A stretch of DNA of 64,000 nucleotides from Williamsia sp. CHRR-6 (GCF_018474015.1 NZ_JAHCSG010000004.1:310001-374000), one strand, 5' to 3'; counted from the first letter of the stretch, positions 24,924 to 33,652 are shown. Notes: a model not told the origin generated them from the sequence alone. Made by a program: numbers and translations.

Positions 24924-25388
24924 ATGTCCACATCAGCAGTGACCACCATCGACGCCGGCCCGCAGATCGTTGCCCGTCAGGTCCAGGTGAACGCCCCCGC
25001 CTCAGAGATCTTCGCTCTGGTGGCCGACCCGCATCGCCACCACGAGCTCGATGGCTCGGGCACTGTCCAGGCCAAGGTGACCGGTCCCCGGCAACTGACC
25101 AAGGGCGACAAGTTCAGCGTCGCCATGAAGATGTTCGGCCTGCCCTACAAGATCACCTCGACAGCCACCCAGATCGAGCCGAACCGGGTGGTCGAGTGGC
25201 AGCACCCGATGGGCCACCGGTGGCGCTGGGAGCTCGACGAGCGCACCCCCGGCGTCACCACCGTGACCGAGTCGTTCAACTACTCCACGTCCAAGGGCCC
25301 CAAGGTGCTCGAATTGCTGGGGATGCCCAAGGCCAACGCCGGCGGCATCACCAAGACGTTGCAGAAGCTGGCTGAGCGCTTCGCGTGA
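24924..25388 (+). CDS. SRPBCC-fold (START-like) protein
   Basis: A 154-residue protein of the polyketide-cyclase/dehydrase type: VQVNAPASEIFALVADPHRH opens the helix-grip fold, WQHPMGHRWRWEL lies in the central sheet and the long C-terminal helix closes the cavity. These bind hydrophobic ligands; no substrate can be inferred. ATG 24924 follows GGTGGA. It is divergent from the aldehyde dehydrogenase and converges on a K+ channel gene, with a hairpin terminator between. Confidence 0.85.
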   Translation: MSTSAVTTIDAGPQIVARQVQVNAPASEIFALVADPHRHHELDGSGTVQAKVTGPRQLTKGDKFSVAMKMFGLPYKITSTATQIEPNRVVEWQHPMGHRWRWELDERTPGVTTVTESFNYSTSKGPKVLELLGMPKANAGGITKTLQKLAERFA

Positions 25389-25393
25389 CCGGA

Positions 25394-25418
25394 CAGCTCA
25401 CCGCAGCCGGGTGAGCTG
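25394..25418. terminator. Bidirectional hairpin between SRPBCC and channel genes
   Basis: CAGCTCACC (25394-25402) and GGTGAGCTG (25410-25418) form a perfect 9-bp stem with a 7-base loop, immediately after the SRPBCC stop and between convergent genes. A loose T-run (GGGTTTCC) follows 20 bp later. Confidence 0.65.
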
Positions 25419-25451
25419 ACGCGCTCGCACAACAGCTGGGTTTCCTTGCGC

Positions 25452-25895
25452 TCATAGCTCGTCGGGTGCGAAGCCCTTCTCCTTGAACCACTCCAGTGAG
25501 GGCAGCTCGGTCGAGTCGGCGTCGAAGAGATCCATGCGACGTCCGATGAGCCACAGCGCACCCTCCATGCGCTCTTGTTCCTCGTGGGAGAACAGGTTTC
25601 GATCCTCGACCACTGCAGCCACCACGTGGGCGGCGGCGAACATCATCAGGAAGACCGTGGTGATCATGTATGCGGCTGCGGCGATGCGGCCCAGCCCCGT
25701 CACCGGGAACTGGTCGCCGTAGCCGGTGGTCGACCAGGTGACCACGCCCCACCAGAGACTGTCACCGTAGGACTTGTCCTCGGCCACCCAGTAGATGAAC
25801 GTGGCCATCAGGTAAGTCCCCAGGATGAGACAGAACACCGGCCCGGTGCGGTTGAGTGCGGCGCGTGCACTGCTCAGGATGACGTGGTCCCTCAC
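25452..25895 (-). CDS. Two-TM potassium channel protein
   Basis: A 147-residue protein with TM1 (about 17-38), a pore loop with selectivity filter STTGYGDQFP, TM2 (about 75-95) and a short cytoplasmic tail. This is the KcsA-like minimal K+ channel architecture, which assembles as a tetramer in the cytoplasmic membrane. There is no RCK/TrkA domain; the acidic tail (DLFDADSTELPSLEWFKEK) is unlike known gating domains. The filter is TTGYGD, as in voltage-gated and KcsA channels. Confidence 0.9.
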   Translation of the reverse strand: MRDHVILSSARAALNRTGPVFCLILGTYLMATFIYWVAEDKSYGDSLWWGVVTWSTTGYGDQFPVTGLGRIAAAAYMITTVFLMMFAAAHVVAAVVEDRNLFSHEEQERMEGALWLIGRRMDLFDADSTELPSLEWFKEKGFAPDEL

Positions 25896-25957
25896 CGAAA
25901 TTCTCCTCGTTGTCGGCAGCTGACGTGCCTCACGAGTGTACGAAAGCAGTGCCGGGA

Positions 25958-26728
25958 TCAGGCTCGGATACGCGCCGCCCCGAGATGTAGATCGTCATAG
26001 GTGACCGTCCCGCCCCGATAGGTTCCCGACGGGAACAGTTGCTGCAGAGCGGGACTGCCGCTGGTTTCCACGGTGACCCGAGCCCCGGCCATGCTCAGCT
26101 TCAGTTCCGGCAGCCGCTCGATGGCCGCCAGTCCGCGGCGACCGTCCCCGTCGACCTGCTCGATCCCCACCAGGGCCGAGGCCAGTGCGGCGACAGGGCC
26201 GAACCCGGCGACGGCGGGGATACGGATCGGCCTGGCGGCGGATGCAGGCCCGGTGGTCATCGACACCGACCAGTCGGGTCCGGTTGCGGTAAAGGTGGAT
26301 TCGGCATCCGGGTCACCGGTGAAGGTGGCCAACGTCTTGGGCAGCGACCAATTCTCGCGGCCACCTCGAGTGGTGGCCGCCGAGTCGACCGGGAGGAACG
26401 GGATGTGGACCCGCACCAGCCCGTAGCGCAGGTAGACGATGGCGGCACCCAACTCGTTGTAGGTGCCCACCGGGGTGTGGCTGTAGCGCACGGCAAAACC
26501 CATGCGCCGCAACGGGATGGCTCCCGAGCGCACAGAAGGCGGCAACAGCGAGCGATCGGAGCGGTGCGCTTTGGCGGCCCAGTGGACACCCCGGCCGGCC
26601 AACCGCCACGGCGCGGGCGACCCGGTGGCCGGCAGCTGCGCATCCATCTCCGGGGAGAGCTGCGCCTCGGGCACGGTGACCGGTAGCCGCCGCCACCGCA
26701 ACTCCGACGTCGTGTTTGTCATTGGCAC
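25958..26728 (-). CDS. Acetoacetate decarboxylase-family protein
   Basis: A 256-residue protein with the beta-barrel family pattern: VGTYNELGAAIVYLRYG, and GGRENWSLPKTLATF, where the conserved PK precedes the position of the Schiff-base lysine region of true decarboxylases. Many family members are not decarboxylases and bind or convert other carbonyl compounds. It lies on the same strand as its neighbours but with separate spacing (about 40-60 bp), so operon membership is uncertain. Confidence 0.75.
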   Translation of the reverse strand: MPMTNTTSELRWRRLPVTVPEAQLSPEMDAQLPATGSPAPWRLAGRGVHWAAKAHRSDRSLLPPSVRSGAIPLRRMGFAVRYSHTPVGTYNELGAAIVYLRYGLVRVHIPFLPVDSAATTRGGRENWSLPKTLATFTGDPDAESTFTATGPDWSVSMTTGPASAARPIRIPAVAGFGPVAALASALVGIEQVDGDGRRGLAAIERLPELKLSMAGARVTVETSGSPALQQLFPSGTYRGGTVTYDDLHLGAARIRA

Positions 26729-26766
26729 AGACTAACAGGATCGTCTCATTGAGCGGTACGTGCTGA

Positions 26767-28032
26767 TCAAAGCCCTAATCGGCGGTCCAACAGCTGCACC
26801 CGGGCGGCGGCGCGCGCACCCTCGGGATGCTGCGGCCCCAGCATCGACCCCAACAGCGACCAGGCGGCGGCGTCATCGCGACCGTGTGCACACGCCGTCC
26901 AGGCCTGCAATGCCGCTCGATCCGCACCGGCCACCACCGCCGAACGCAGATCGGCCAGCACTTCTTCGAACAACTCGACCACCCCGGGCGCGTGCGAATC
27001 GGCCAGCAATCCACCCCGACCCACCACCTCGATCGCCCCGACCACGTCGCCACCGCGAGCGCGTTCGATCGCCTCGGCCACATCGGTCTCGACCGTGAAC
27101 CCCAATCGATACGGCCGCGACAGCACCGCCTCGGCGCCCAGATCTCTTCGTAGCCGCGAGATCTCCGCGCGCACGGTCACCGCGTCCACCCCGTCGTCGG
27201 ACAGGGCCAGGGCCAGTTCGTCGGTGCCGAGTCCGTGCGGGTGCGCCGAGAGCAGCAGCAAGATCTCGCCGTGGCGTGGACTGAGCCGACGCACCGATCC
27301 ATCCGCGGCGATGAACTGCGGGCCGGTGGCCGACAGCACCTCCAGGCGTGGCGTGGCACTACGCGCCAGGCAGCCGAGATCGATTCCGCCGTAACGGATC
27401 TGCATCTCCAGAGCCGCCACCACCGACCGCACGGTGGCCAGCGCGAAGGGCTCGGCGACCGCCCGGCCACCGGTCACGTCCAACACACCGATGACATGCC
27501 CGGTCACCGGATCGTGCACCGGGGCTGCTGCACAACTCCACTCCTGAACCGGTTCGGCGAAGTGTTCGGCGCCCACGATCTGCACGCTGCGATCCATCCG
27601 CAGCGCCAACCCGGGAGCGTTGGTGCCCGCCACCTCCTCCGACCACAGGGCTCCTTCGACGAAGTCGATGGCCGCAGCCCGGTCCCGGGCCTGCCGGTCG
27701 CCTTCGAGCCACAGCAGCCGGCCCACCTCGTCGGTCAGCGCCACCACCACACCGGCGTCGGCCACATCGTCGAGCAGCAACGACTGCACCAGGGGGCGCA
27801 TCGCGGTCATCGGGTGTGCTGCGCGGTAGTCGGCGAAGTCGGCCGGGGTCATCTCGGCCACTGCCGGTGAGCGTGGGTTGACCCCACGATGCAGCGACCG
27901 CATCCACGAGTCGCGGACCACCGACCGAACGACATCGTTGGCCGGACGCCCGTCACGGAAGTCCTCGTACGCGGTTCTGATACGCGCGTCCCACAGTGCA
28001 GATCCGGGTACCGGTCCGACGGACGGTGTCAT
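26767..28032 (-). CDS. GAF-domain transcriptional regulator with winged-helix output
   Basis: A 421-residue regulator of the actinobacterial AcoR-like type. The N-terminal part has the entry motif SWMRSLHRGVNP and a GAF domain (about 65-220, with EVAGTNAPGLAL and GVLDVTGG). Instead of an AAA+ sigma-54 domain it continues into a winged-helix segment (LSPRHGEILLLLSAHPHG ... VTVRAEISRLRRDLGAE ... SRPYRLG). Such proteins control aldehyde and alcohol dehydrogenase genes. ATG 28032 lies just after GGGGAG. A TGTGG-N6-CCACA dyad sits 26 bp upstream, suggesting autoregulation. Confidence 0.82.
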   Translation of the reverse strand: MTPSVGPVPGSALWDARIRTAYEDFRDGRPANDVVRSVVRDSWMRSLHRGVNPRSPAVAEMTPADFADYRAAHPMTAMRPLVQSLLLDDVADAGVVVALTDEVGRLLWLEGDRQARDRAAAIDFVEGALWSEEVAGTNAPGLALRMDRSVQIVGAEHFAEPVQEWSCAAAPVHDPVTGHVIGVLDVTGGRAVAEPFALATVRSVVAALEMQIRYGGIDLGCLARSATPRLEVLSATGPQFIAADGSVRRLSPRHGEILLLLSAHPHGLGTDELALALSDDGVDAVTVRAEISRLRRDLGAEAVLSRPYRLGFTVETDVAEAIERARGGDVVGAIEVVGRGGLLADSHAPGVVELFEEVLADLRSAVVAGADRAALQAWTACAHGRDDAAAWSLLGSMLGPQHPEGARAAARVQLLDRRLGL

Positions 28033-28057
28033 CGCTCCCCTACTGCTGACGGTCAGT

Positions 28058-28073
28058 TGTGGCGTGCACCACA
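28058..28073. promoter_or_regulatory. Dyad upstream of the GAF regulator, similar to the dehydrogenase site
   Basis: TGTGGCGTGCACCACA matches TGTGATGTACACCACA upstream of the aldehyde dehydrogenase at 13 of 16 positions, with outer arms TGTGG/CCACA. It lies 26 bp upstream of the regulator start codon. This is consistent with one protein, probably the regulator itself, binding both promoters. Confidence 0.5.
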
Positions 28074-28098
28074 TTGTGCCATGCGGCAACGGCTGTGA

Positions 28099-28968
28099 TC
28101 AGACCGTTCCCCGGGTGACCATCGCGTCGGCCACGTCGGTGGAGACCGCACCCACTCGTCGCAGGAAACGGGCGATACGGGGCATCACCTCGGGCTCGCG
28201 GTGCACCGCAGCGTGGATCAGCCACCGCGCTGCCTCTGCCGAGGTCAACGCCGGCGCCTCGGTGTACTCGGCGGTCGGGGAGATCATCGGAGTGCGCACC
28301 AACGGGAAATAGACTGTGCTGACCGCGATTCCGGTGCCACGTAAGTCAGCGGCGATGCTGCGACCGAAGACGGTCAGCGCCGCCTTGGACCCGGCGTACG
28401 CCGAGAACCGCGGCATGGTGCCCATCGGGATGCCCCAGGTGGAGACGTTGATGAAGTGTCCGCTGCCGCGTGAACGCATCCCGTCGAGGAACCCGAGGGT
28501 GAGTTGCACCGGCCCGAAATAGTTGACCGCCATGGTCCGCTCGTAGTCGTGCAGTCGATCGGTCGAATCCAGAACGCTGCGCCGGATGGACCGTCCGGCG
28601 TTGTTGATGACGATGTCGGGCACCCCATGTTCGGACTGCACGTGCTCGACGAGGCGGGCCACGTCGTCGCGGTCGGACAGGTCGGCGGGCGTGGGGTGGG
28701 CCAGGCCTCCGGACCCGTGGATGCGGTGGGCCACCAGGGCCAGCTCGTCCTCGCGGCGGGCCACCAGGATCACGTTGGCGCCGTGGCCGGCGAACAGTTC
28801 GGCCGCATCGGCTCCGATCCCCGACGATGCGCCGGTGATGAGGACGGTCGTGCCCCGAAGGTCGTCGGCGGAACGACCAGACAGCGGGCTCAGGTCTGCG
28901 GTGGTTCTGGGACGCTGCATGGCGGTGCGCACCACACGGTGCGCGAACGCGGTCACTGGATCAGACAT
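28099..28968 (-). CDS. Short-chain dehydrogenase/reductase
   Basis: A 289-residue classical SDR: TGASSGIG (45-52), NNAG (122-125), catalytic Ser176, Tyr191 and Lys195 (YAGSK). The N-terminal 40 residues before the Rossmann fold and the C-terminal helix (IARFLRRVGAVSTDVADA) resemble the reductase halves found in mycobacterial lipid or fatty-aldehyde metabolism. Start ATG 28968 was preferred over a much longer upstream frame, which would run through the divergent YccF promoter. Substrate unknown. Confidence 0.88.
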   Translation of the reverse strand: MSDPVTAFAHRVVRTAMQRPRTTADLSPLSGRSADDLRGTTVLITGASSGIGADAAELFAGHGANVILVARREDELALVAHRIHGSGGLAHPTPADLSDRDDVARLVEHVQSEHGVPDIVINNAGRSIRRSVLDSTDRLHDYERTMAVNYFGPVQLTLGFLDGMRSRGSGHFINVSTWGIPMGTMPRFSAYAGSKAALTVFGRSIAADLRGTGIAVSTVYFPLVRTPMISPTAEYTEAPALTSAEAARWLIHAAVHREPEVMPRIARFLRRVGAVSTDVADAMVTRGTV

Positions 28969-29025
28969 GCTTCGACGGTAGTTGACCCCGATGGCCGGGC
29001 CGATCGGCCCGGGCACACTGGTGGG

Positions 29026-29427
29026 ATGAAGACGATCCTGAACATCATCTGGTTGGTGCTGGCCGGTTTCTGGCTGGCGCTGGGCTACTTTCTGGCCGGA
29101 CTCATCTGTTTCATCCTCATCGTCACCATCCCCTTCGGCATCGCGTCGTTCCGCGTGGGCATGTACGCGCTGTGGCCGTTCGGCCGCACGGTGGTGCGCG
29201 ATCCCAGTGCAGGCACCCCGTCGCTGATCGGCAACGTGATCTGGGTGGTGGTCGCCGGGTGGTGGCTGGCTTTGGGACACATCACCAGCGGTATCGCCCT
29301 GTGCCTGACGATCATCGGGATCCCGTTGGGCATCGCCAACTTCAAGATGATCCCGGTCTCGCTGCTGCCGCTGGGTGCCCGGATCGTCGACTCAGATCAG
29401 CGCCTACCCGCCTACGTGGCGCGCTGA
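29026..29427 (+). CDS. YccF-domain inner membrane protein
   Basis: A 133-residue protein made of two YccF repeats: NIIWLVLAGFWLALGY ... TIPFGIASF and NVIWVVVAGWWLALGH ... GIPLGIANFKMIP. Each is a helix pair with the IPFG/IPLG turn. It is an integral membrane protein of unknown function, common in bacteria. It is divergent from the SDR gene and convergent with the barstar gene. Confidence 0.88.
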   Translation: MKTILNIIWLVLAGFWLALGYFLAGLICFILIVTIPFGIASFRVGMYALWPFGRTVVRDPSAGTPSLIGNVIWVVVAGWWLALGHITSGIALCLTIIGIPLGIANFKMIPVSLLPLGARIVDSDQRLPAYVAR

Positions 29428-29440
29428 TAGCCACACCGCG

Positions 29441-29761
29441 TCAACGAAGTTCGAGCGGAACCTGCTCGTGGGCGAACACCTCGACGATGCGCTCGAGCAC
29501 GTCGTCGTCGGCACGCGCCAGACGGGCACGGGCCGTGGCACTCTCACGCCACTCGAAGACGAACGGCCGATCCTCTGGCGTGCCGAAGCCACCACGCAGA
29601 CAGTCGGCGAGGGCATCGAGATTCGACCCGAAATACCCGCCCGGACCGTTGACCGCCCGACCGATCTCGGCGTAGAAGTCGGCGAGGTCGTGGATCACCG
29701 ACCCGTCGAGCTGGTAGCGGACCGGTTCAGTCGATTCGGGCGGGTTCGGGTCGGGGCTCAT
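29441..29761 (-). CDS. Barstar-family ribonuclease inhibitor
   Basis: A 106-residue protein with the barstar core YQLDGSVIHDLADFYAEIG and GPGGYFGSNLDALADCLRGG, including the acidic helix residues that plug RNase active sites. The ATG overlaps the stop of the upstream secreted RNase gene (ATGA), the classic toxin-immunity arrangement. The inferred role is to neutralise cytoplasmic, unexported RNase. It lacks a signal peptide, as expected for an intracellular inhibitor. Confidence 0.9.
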   Translation of the reverse strand: MSPDPNPPESTEPVRYQLDGSVIHDLADFYAEIGRAVNGPGGYFGSNLDALADCLRGGFGTPEDRPFVFEWRESATARARLARADDDVLERIVEVFAHEQVPLELR

Positions 29762-30174
29762 GCGTCGACTATCTCGCAGAAGGTCGAGTAGTGATCACCG
29801 GTGTAGTAGAAGTGCGGCGGATTGGTCAGCGGGATGCCCCCGGTGACCACGCGCCGCGCTCCACGGGTGGACGCGCCCGGGGTGATCACCGTGTACTCGT
29901 GGTAGTAGCCCGATGAGGCTTTGGGCAGCACGCCCTCGAAGTTGGAGAAGACCACGCCGTCGTTGCGCGGGTACGGGAACGGCCCACCCTGGTGGATGAG
30001 GTCGACGGTGTCGGTGGCCTGCGCAGGGAGGTTCGACAGGTAGCAGGTGCCGATGGCGGCGTTGGCCGAGGCCGGGGTGAGCATCGCTACGGAGGCAGCA
30101 GCAAGCAGTGCGGCCGCGAGCCCCACGGTGCGGGTGCGACGGACGGGGCGGCGTGAGCTGTGAGTGGTTAGCAT
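29758..30174 (-). CDS. Secreted guanyl-specific ribonuclease (RNase Sa/barnase family)
   Basis: About 138 residues: a signal peptide (twin arginines then LAAALLAAASVAML, cleavage after ASANA) and a mature domain closely matching Streptomyces RNase Sa. ATDTVDLIHQGGPFPY, the guanine-site Glu in NFEGVLP, catalytic Glu in YYHEYTVITPG, Arg in STRGARR and His in TGDHYSTF are all present. Two cysteines (GTCYL and STFCEI) are placed for the conserved disulfide. I took ATG 30174; a TTG two codons earlier is possible. It degrades RNA extracellularly at guanosine and is paired with the overlapping barstar gene. Confidence 0.92.
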   Translation of the reverse strand: MLTTHSSRRPVRRTRTVGLAAALLAAASVAMLTPASANAAIGTCYLSNLPAQATDTVDLIHQGGPFPYPRNDGVVFSNFEGVLPKASSGYYHEYTVITPGASTRGARRVVTGGIPLTNPPHFYYTGDHYSTFCEIVDA

Positions 30175-30297
30175 GCGCAAGAGTATTCCCGACCATCTGA
30201 ACGCGCGCAGCGCATCGAGATGAACGTCAGATGACGAATCTCAATGCGCTGCTTCGCGTCCCGCACTCGGGGCCGCGGCGGTGACGATGACCTGCAC

Positions 30298-30648
30298 TCA
30301 GTAGAACCGGAACAGTCCATCGGGGCTGATCGGGTCCTCGCGAACCGTCCGGAAGATGATGCCGGTGGTGCAGTCCGGCGAGGTGAACAGGGCCACCGAC
30401 ACCACTCGGCCGGAGTAGGCGTCAAGGCCGAGGTCGGAAACGCCCGCGGGCCCCGGGCGGTTCTCGTAGCACGCTGTGAGGTCGTCACCGGCAAAATCGG
30501 AACGAGCCACGTAATAGCTGCTGTAGGCGACCGGGGTGTCGACACGAATCGGGATCCGGGTGTCGGCCTGTGCCGCGCCCGGAGTGACAAATCCTGCGAC
30601 GAGCGCTGCCGCAGCACTGCCGAGCATGATTCTTGCGGTGTTCTTCAC
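30298..30648 (-). CDS. Secreted protein of unknown function (116 aa)
   Basis: The GTG start is preceded by AGGAGGT at an 8-nt distance. A signal peptide (MKNTARIMLGSAAAALVAGF, cleavage near AQA) precedes a mature domain of about 88 residues with two cysteines (TACYEN and SPDCTTG) that could form a disulfide, and an aromatic C-terminus (DGLFRFY). I do not recognise the family. It may be exported with the neighbouring RNase, but they are not an evident operon (123-bp gap). Confidence 0.75.
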   Translation of the reverse strand: MKNTARIMLGSAAAALVAGFVTPGAAQADTRIPIRVDTPVAYSSYYVARSDFAGDDLTACYENRPGPAGVSDLGLDAYSGRVVSVALFTSPDCTTGIIFRTVREDPISPDGLFRFY

Positions 30649-30811
30649 TGTTGACCTCCTCGGTAGACAGGCACCGGCGTTTGCTGTGCCTGCCCTACGT
30701 TCTACCGCTCCCCGCGCCTAGCGGCCACGCCGCTATAGAACCGTAACCGTTTGCGGCACTCCATATTTCGGTCATTCCGCCCGTACGGGACCGCGCTTCG
30801 GAAAAGACCGC

Positions 30812-32314
30812 CTACCGCAGGGATCGCACTGCATCGATGGTGTCGGCCTGCGCGGCGGTCTTGTCCGGTCGGTAGCGCACCACCCGCGCAAAGCGCAGCG
30901 CCACCCCACCCGGGTACCGGGTCGAGGTCTGTACTCCGTCGAGTTCGATCTCCACGACGATCTCCGGACGCAGATACACCGTGTGTGCGTCGCGATGTGA
31001 CTCGTGGCGAACGAACTCCTCGGTCTGCCACCGCAACAGCTCGTCGGTCAGACCTTTGAAGGTCTTGCCCACCATGATCGGTGCGCCGCCGTCGGGGTCG
31101 CGCGCACCCAGATGCAGGTTGGACAACCAGCCGGTGCGCCGTCCGTAACCCCATTCCGCGGCGATGACCACCAGGTCCAGGGTGTGTTCGGGTTTGATCT
31201 TCAACCAGCTCTTGCCGCGGCGCCCGGCCGCGTAGGTGGAGTCGAGCGCCTTGACCATCACCCCCTCGTGTCCGTCGGCGATGGCGGCATCGAAATGTGC
31301 CTGTGCAGCAACGGTATCGGGACACATCAGGGCCGGGATGCGATGGTCTCCGACCACCGACTCCAGCGCCTGCAGTCGACGCGACAGCGGCTCGTCGAGC
31401 AGGTCCATGCCGTCGAGATGCAGACAGTCGAAGAAGAACGGCGTCAGCAGCAGCTCACCCGACGCCGACCCGAACCGGCTCATCGTCTCCTGGAACGGAC
31501 GTGGGCGCCCGGAGTCGTTGAGCGCCAACGTCTCTCCGTCGAGGATGATCGACCTGCAGGGCAGGGCAAGCACCAACTCGACCAGCTCGGGCACCGAGGC
31601 GGTGATGTCACGCAGCGTGCGGGTGACCACCAGGACCTCGCGGCCGTCGCGGTGCACCTGGATGCGAGCACCATCGAGCTTGTACTCCACCGACACCTGC
31701 GGCCCCAGGGCGGCGAGCGCTGCGGAGAGCGATTCCCCCGGCGAAGCCAACATCGGTCGCACCGGCCGTCCTACGGTGAGCCCGATCTGCGCCACCGCCG
31801 CCGCGCCGTCGGTGATGGCGATACGGGCGACGGCAGGCAGATCGCCGGACAGCATGGCCGCGCGCCGAATCGTGGGCGCAGGCAGGTCTGCGGCGCGGGC
31901 GATCGCGTCGGCGGCCAGACCCTCCAGCGAGCCCTGGCGCAGTTCACCGGTCAACATCCGCACCAGCAGATCCTGTTCCTCGGCGGTGGCCGCGCCCAGC
32001 AGCTCGGAGAGCGCGGCCGCGCGGCGGGCGGTCGAACCGGTGCCACTGATCCCGGCCAGCTCCGTCAGCGCCGCTTCCACATCGGCCACCGTCAGCGCGG
32101 CCTCGGGGGCCGGCTCGGGCCGCGAGGCGACCAGGGTCTTCCAGCCCACGCCCAGGCGCCCCTGCCGCAACTCACCGGCCAGCCAGGCGACCACCGGCTC
32201 GATCTCGGGCCCCTGCGCCGATCGGATCAGCTCGGCGAACGTGTCGATCTTCGCGGTACGGGCTCGCGTCGAGGCAATCTGACGCGACGCCTCGATCACG
32301 CGGGTGAACAGCAC
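30812..32314 (-). CDS. ligB: ATP-dependent DNA ligase (LigB type)
   Basis: A 500-residue ligase with an N-terminal DNA-binding domain (about 1-190), the nucleotidyltransferase domain with the adenylated lysine Lys212 in EYKLDGARIQVHR, GETLAL, FFFDCLHLDG, EGVMVKAL, and an OB domain with SWLKIKP and the late motif YPGGVALRFARVVRYRPDK. It resembles M. tuberculosis LigB, a non-essential ligase used in repair. The GTG start is at 32314, 13 bp after a small gene on the same strand, so the two may be co-transcribed. Confidence 0.93.
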   Translation of the reverse strand: MLFTRVIEASRQIASTRARTAKIDTFAELIRSAQGPEIEPVVAWLAGELRQGRLGVGWKTLVASRPEPAPEAALTVADVEAALTELAGISGTGSTARRAAALSELLGAATAEEQDLLVRMLTGELRQGSLEGLAADAIARAADLPAPTIRRAAMLSGDLPAVARIAITDGAAAVAQIGLTVGRPVRPMLASPGESLSAALAALGPQVSVEYKLDGARIQVHRDGREVLVVTRTLRDITASVPELVELVLALPCRSIILDGETLALNDSGRPRPFQETMSRFGSASGELLLTPFFFDCLHLDGMDLLDEPLSRRLQALESVVGDHRIPALMCPDTVAAQAHFDAAIADGHEGVMVKALDSTYAAGRRGKSWLKIKPEHTLDLVVIAAEWGYGRRTGWLSNLHLGARDPDGGAPIMVGKTFKGLTDELLRWQTEEFVRHESHRDAHTVYLRPEIVVEIELDGVQTSTRYPGGVALRFARVVRYRPDKTAAQADTIDAVRSLR

Positions 32315-32327
32315 CGATACCGGTGGT

Positions 32328-32564
32328 TCAGAACGTGAAATGGGGCACCGGGACGGCGAATCCGCCCCGGTCGACGCTGATGGCCTGGTTGGTCTCGCTC
32401 ATGCCGTCGGTACGCACCAGCAGGCGGCCGTCGGCAGTCTGCACGATGACGGTGACCTGGCCGTCGGCTCCGTGCAGTTCGATCGTCTGGTCGCCGGAAC
32501 CGTCGACAGCAACACTCTGTCGCGGGTACCGATCGGTACCGAAGGTGGGGAACGATGGCCGCAT
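32328..32564 (-). CDS. Small protein (78 aa), member 1 of a local paralogue pair
   Basis: A 78-residue protein with a strand-rich central block: IELHGADGQVTVIVQTADGR, LLVRTDGMSETNQAISV. It shares the pattern G-DG-V-I-DG-VRT-GM-AI-V with the gene at 33653-33865, so the two are paralogues. GGAG lies 9 nt before ATG 32564. No signal peptide or TM is seen. I do not recognise the family. It is immediately upstream of the DNA ligase gene, on the same strand. Confidence 0.6.
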   Translation of the reverse strand: MRPSFPTFGTDRYPRQSVAVDGSGDQTIELHGADGQVTVIVQTADGRLLVRTDGMSETNQAISVDRGGFAVPVPHFTF

Positions 32565-32736
32565 GTGAGAAGCTCCGTGGATGTTTGCTATGGCACAGGT
32601 CTACGTCGCCAGGGCGGGCGACGCGTTCAGCCTAGGTTTTCGATCAGAAGGCGACTATAGCCGCTGGTGGTCGAAAGTGACGTAGTCCGAGAACATGAAT
32701 CTTTGAGACGAACCCGACAACCTGGAGTCCACGAGC

Positions 32737-33606
32737 ATGACGCGCACGACGTTCACCCTGATCAGCACCGTGATCGCAGCAGCCGCCCTGATGGTCCTCG
32801 GGCCACCCGTCAGCGCAGCCCAAGCCGCTCCGGCGTCGACTGCGACCGGATCGGGTTGTGCGCCGGTGGCGATCGTCGCGCTGCGCGGGTCGGGAGAGAA
32901 CGGCCCCGGAGTCATCATCCCGCGTCGCTACACACCGACCGTGGCGACAGCAGGCTGGGAGGGGACCATCGCGTCGCGGCTGCTGAGCGAGTTCTACCGA
33001 AGCACTCCCACCGCGGCGGGCACACCGATCGTGCAGGTGCCGGGCGGTCCCGGCGGTTACCCGGCCGTCAAGGTCTCACTCGTCGACGACGTGGTGACCG
33101 AACCGCTGCAGGCCAATCCGCTGTACCGGTCGGCGCAGGCCGGCGTGCGTCGAGCGTTGGCGGAGATGGCTCGATTCCGGGCTGCCCGACCCGATTGCGC
33201 GTCCACTCGATTCGTGCTGATCGGACACTCACAGGGGGCGATGGTGGCACGCGGGGTGGCGCTGGCCGCCCCGGAGCAGGTGGCCGGTCTCCTGCTCTAC
33301 GGCGATCCGTTCCAATTGCCCGGCCGGGCCACCACCGCCGGGCCGGGACGATTCGGCACCGGCGCTTTGCGACTGCGCTACGGCGGTCAGGCCCCACTGA
33401 TCGACCGCTTCTACCGGCTGCGGGTGCCGCTGCGGGAGGTGTGCCACCGCGACGATGCGGTGTGTGGCGTGACGCCGCTGGGGATCGCGCTGAGCATCAA
33501 GGGCTATCCGGGGCCGCACGACACCTACGCCCAGGGTGATACGGCTGCGGCCCGCGCAGAACGAGCCGCCGATGTCGCCTTCCTGCGGTCTGTGGTGCTC
33601 GGCTAG
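32737..33606 (+). CDS. Secreted cutinase-family esterase
   Basis: A 289-residue protein with a signal peptide (cleavage about residue 28-30) and the cutinase alpha/beta-hydrolase pattern. Nucleophile Ser165 is in GHSQGA, Asp is in the disulfide-bracketed CHRDDAVC, and His is in GPHDTY. Cys41 and Cys154 are placed for the second disulfide. Actinobacterial members (Culp type) hydrolyse esters, triglycerides or polyesters outside the cell. It is longer than fungal cutinase by an insertion around residues 55-110. Both neighbours (32328 and 33653) are small paralogues on the opposite strand. Confidence 0.85.
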   Translation: MTRTTFTLISTVIAAAALMVLGPPVSAAQAAPASTATGSGCAPVAIVALRGSGENGPGVIIPRRYTPTVATAGWEGTIASRLLSEFYRSTPTAAGTPIVQVPGGPGGYPAVKVSLVDDVVTEPLQANPLYRSAQAGVRRALAEMARFRAARPDCASTRFVLIGHSQGAMVARGVALAAPEQVAGLLLYGDPFQLPGRATTAGPGRFGTGALRLRYGGQAPLIDRFYRLRVPLREVCHRDDAVCGVTPLGIALSIKGYPGPHDTYAQGDTAAARAERAADVAFLRSVVLG

Positions 33607-33652
33607 GTCTGAGTTCCTGAGCTAGGTCTGTGCTGCTGGCCTGGAGATGACG

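Noticed and set aside
22994-25375. A 793-codon plus-strand frame antisense to the DUF779 and aldehyde dehydrogenase genes
   Set aside because: The opposite strand encodes well-conserved families throughout; the long frame reflects GC bias.
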